Shown here: one piece after another, positions 63,344 to 64,000 of the stretch | How the letters are laid out: every line of letters begins with the position of its first letter | How positions within the stretch are numbered: position 1 is the first letter of the stretch | Source: Opitutaceae bacterium | Lineage (GTDB): Bacteria > Verrucomicrobiota > Verrucomicrobiia > Opitutales > Opitutaceae | Length of the DNA: 64,000 nt | Direction: 5' to 3' | Assembly: GCA_027482185.1 (NCBI GenBank) | Contig: JAIXWF010000013.1 | Coordinates: forward strand, 1,674,001 to 1,738,000 | Notes under the pieces: generated by a model | Told to the model about the DNA's origin: nothing | What the model saw: only the letters and a program-made list of their open reading frames with translations | Databases searched by the model: none | Program-made: the position numbers and the translations under genes

Positions 63344-64000
63344 ATGTTGCGCCGTTTCACCGCTCTGTCCGCCGTCTTCGCCGCCCTCTTCGTCCGCGTT
63401 GTCTCGGCCCAGCCCGCGGACGCTCCTTCGCTTCCGCTCGACGAACTACAGCCCGGCCAAGTCGGCGAGGTCTGGACCGTCTTCCGCGGCACGCAGCCCG
63501 AAGCATTCAAGGTCGAAGTCACCGGCGTCCTGCGCAACGCCCTCGGCCCCGGCAAATCCCTCATCGTCTGCGAACTCACCGATCCGCGCGTCCAGAAAAT
63601 GGGCGCCGTCGCCGGCATGAGCGGCAGCCCGCTCTACATCGGCGGCCGTTTCGCCGGCGCCCTCAGCTACCAGATCCAGCGCTTCGAAACCGTGCGCCAC
63701 GCCGGCTTCACGCCCGCCGCCGACCTCGTCGAAGTCCGCGACAAACCGCTCCTCGGTTCGCGGCACCTCGCCGACGCCGGCCCGGCGCCCCAATCCCGCA
63801 GCGGCAACGCCGACCTGCAGCCGCTGCGCCCGGTCTTCACCCTCGGCGGTCTCAGCCCCGCGGTCGCCGATCTCTTCGCGCCGCACTTTTCCGCCGTCGG
63901 TCTTTCCGCCTGGACCCTCGGCGGCAGCACCCAGGGCTCCTCCGGCAACGACCCTGCCGCCGCCACGCTCGGCTCGTCCGCCGCGCGCGCGCCGGCCGCC
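63344..64000 (+). CDS. Exported SpoIVB/S55-type peptidase-like protein (3' end outside window)
   Basis: An open frame of at least 219 codons that runs off the window end. A signal peptide (MLRRFTALSAVFAALFVRVV, cleavage near SAQ) precedes PLDELQPGQVGEVWTVFRGT, and KMGAVAGMSGSPLYIGGRFA followed by GALSYQ, the GMSGSP pattern of the SpoIVB (S55) serine peptidase domain, where this Ser is the nucleophile in B. subtilis SpoIVB. Homologues with this exported domain occur widely outside spore formers with unknown role. The ATG at 63344 directly precedes a good signal peptide. Start assignment is fairly firm; full length and C-terminal domains are unknown. Confidence 0.78.
   Translation, partial: MLRRFTALSAVFAALFVRVVSAQPADAPSLPLDELQPGQVGEVWTVFRGTQPEAFKVEVTGVLRNALGPGKSLIVCELTDPRVQKMGAVAGMSGSPLYIGGRFAGALSYQIQRFETVRHAGFTPAADLVEVRDKPLLGSRHLADAGPAPQSRSGNADLQPLRPVFTLGGLSPAVADLFAPHFSAVGLSAWTLGGSTQGSSGNDPAAATLGSSAARAPAA

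Overview
The window is GC-rich, densely packed bacterial chromosome. Gene content points to a Gram-negative, menaquinone-using heterotroph, most probably a member of the Verrucomicrobiota and within it the Opitutaceae. The reasons are a very large TonB receptor with an N-terminal carboxypeptidase-regulatory-like domain, ThuA and GMC/gluconate-dehydrogenase-like sugar enzymes, a GxxExxY gene, many coupled but unrelated genes, and intergenic spacers full of short 'word-like' inverted repeats. This taxonomic call is inference; no rRNA gene is present. No phage, transposase, CRISPR array or secretion cluster is seen.

Layout. 1-4.2 kb: end of a Gln/Pro-rich protein, class II aldolase, two small genes, menB. 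4.3-11.2 kb: kup potassium transporter, then metG-menF-menD on the minus strand (menaquinone pathway). 11.3-14.7 kb: NarX/NarL-type two-component pair, AI-2E-family permease, zinc-ribbon protein. 14.7-17.8 kb: TonB-dependent receptor. 18.0-25.6 kb: a DNA repair locus in which the MBL-fold exonuclease and the ATP-dependent DNA ligase are one polypeptide, followed with overlapping codons by an Lhr-type helicase, a PdeM-type phosphoesterase, a DUF3108-like protein and a family 9 glycosyltransferase. 25.5-29.6 kb: 3-methyladenine glycosylase, MFS transporter, PfkB sugar kinase, ribosomal proteins L21 and L27. 29.7-34.2 kb: receiver protein, pheA, scpB, oligopeptide-binding lipoprotein. 34.2-38.2 kb: hipBA toxin-antitoxin behind four palindromic operators, then ilvD flanked by two inverted copies of one repeat element. 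38.1-42.2 kb: rdgB, ThuA, NtrC-type regulator, site-2 protease, tRNA-Ala(GGC). 42.3-47.3 kb: tonB-exbD-exbB, PfkB kinase, tmk, holB. 47.3-50.2 kb: a 425-base spacer made of repeats, then a GMC dehydrogenase pair. 50.3-59.6 kb: alpha/beta hydrolase, mutS, vapBC, aroF (DAHP synthase), an RluA-type pseudouridine synthase, a TonB-like protein, maf, a TolC-type protein. 59.7-64 kb: nadE, a GxxExxY cassette bounded by inverted repeats, hemL, and the start of an S55-type peptidase.

The genes are largely housekeeping (NAD, heme, aromatic and branched amino acids, menaquinone, replication, mismatch repair). The unusual layer is (1) the fused exonuclease-ligase with helicase and endonuclease partners; (2) operator arrays touching the start codons of both toxin-antitoxin operons; and (3) at least three families of short inverted-repeat elements in spacers, one of which lies in frame inside mutS, one of which forms the ends of the GxxExxY cassette, and one of which has been duplicated together with the tail of kup.
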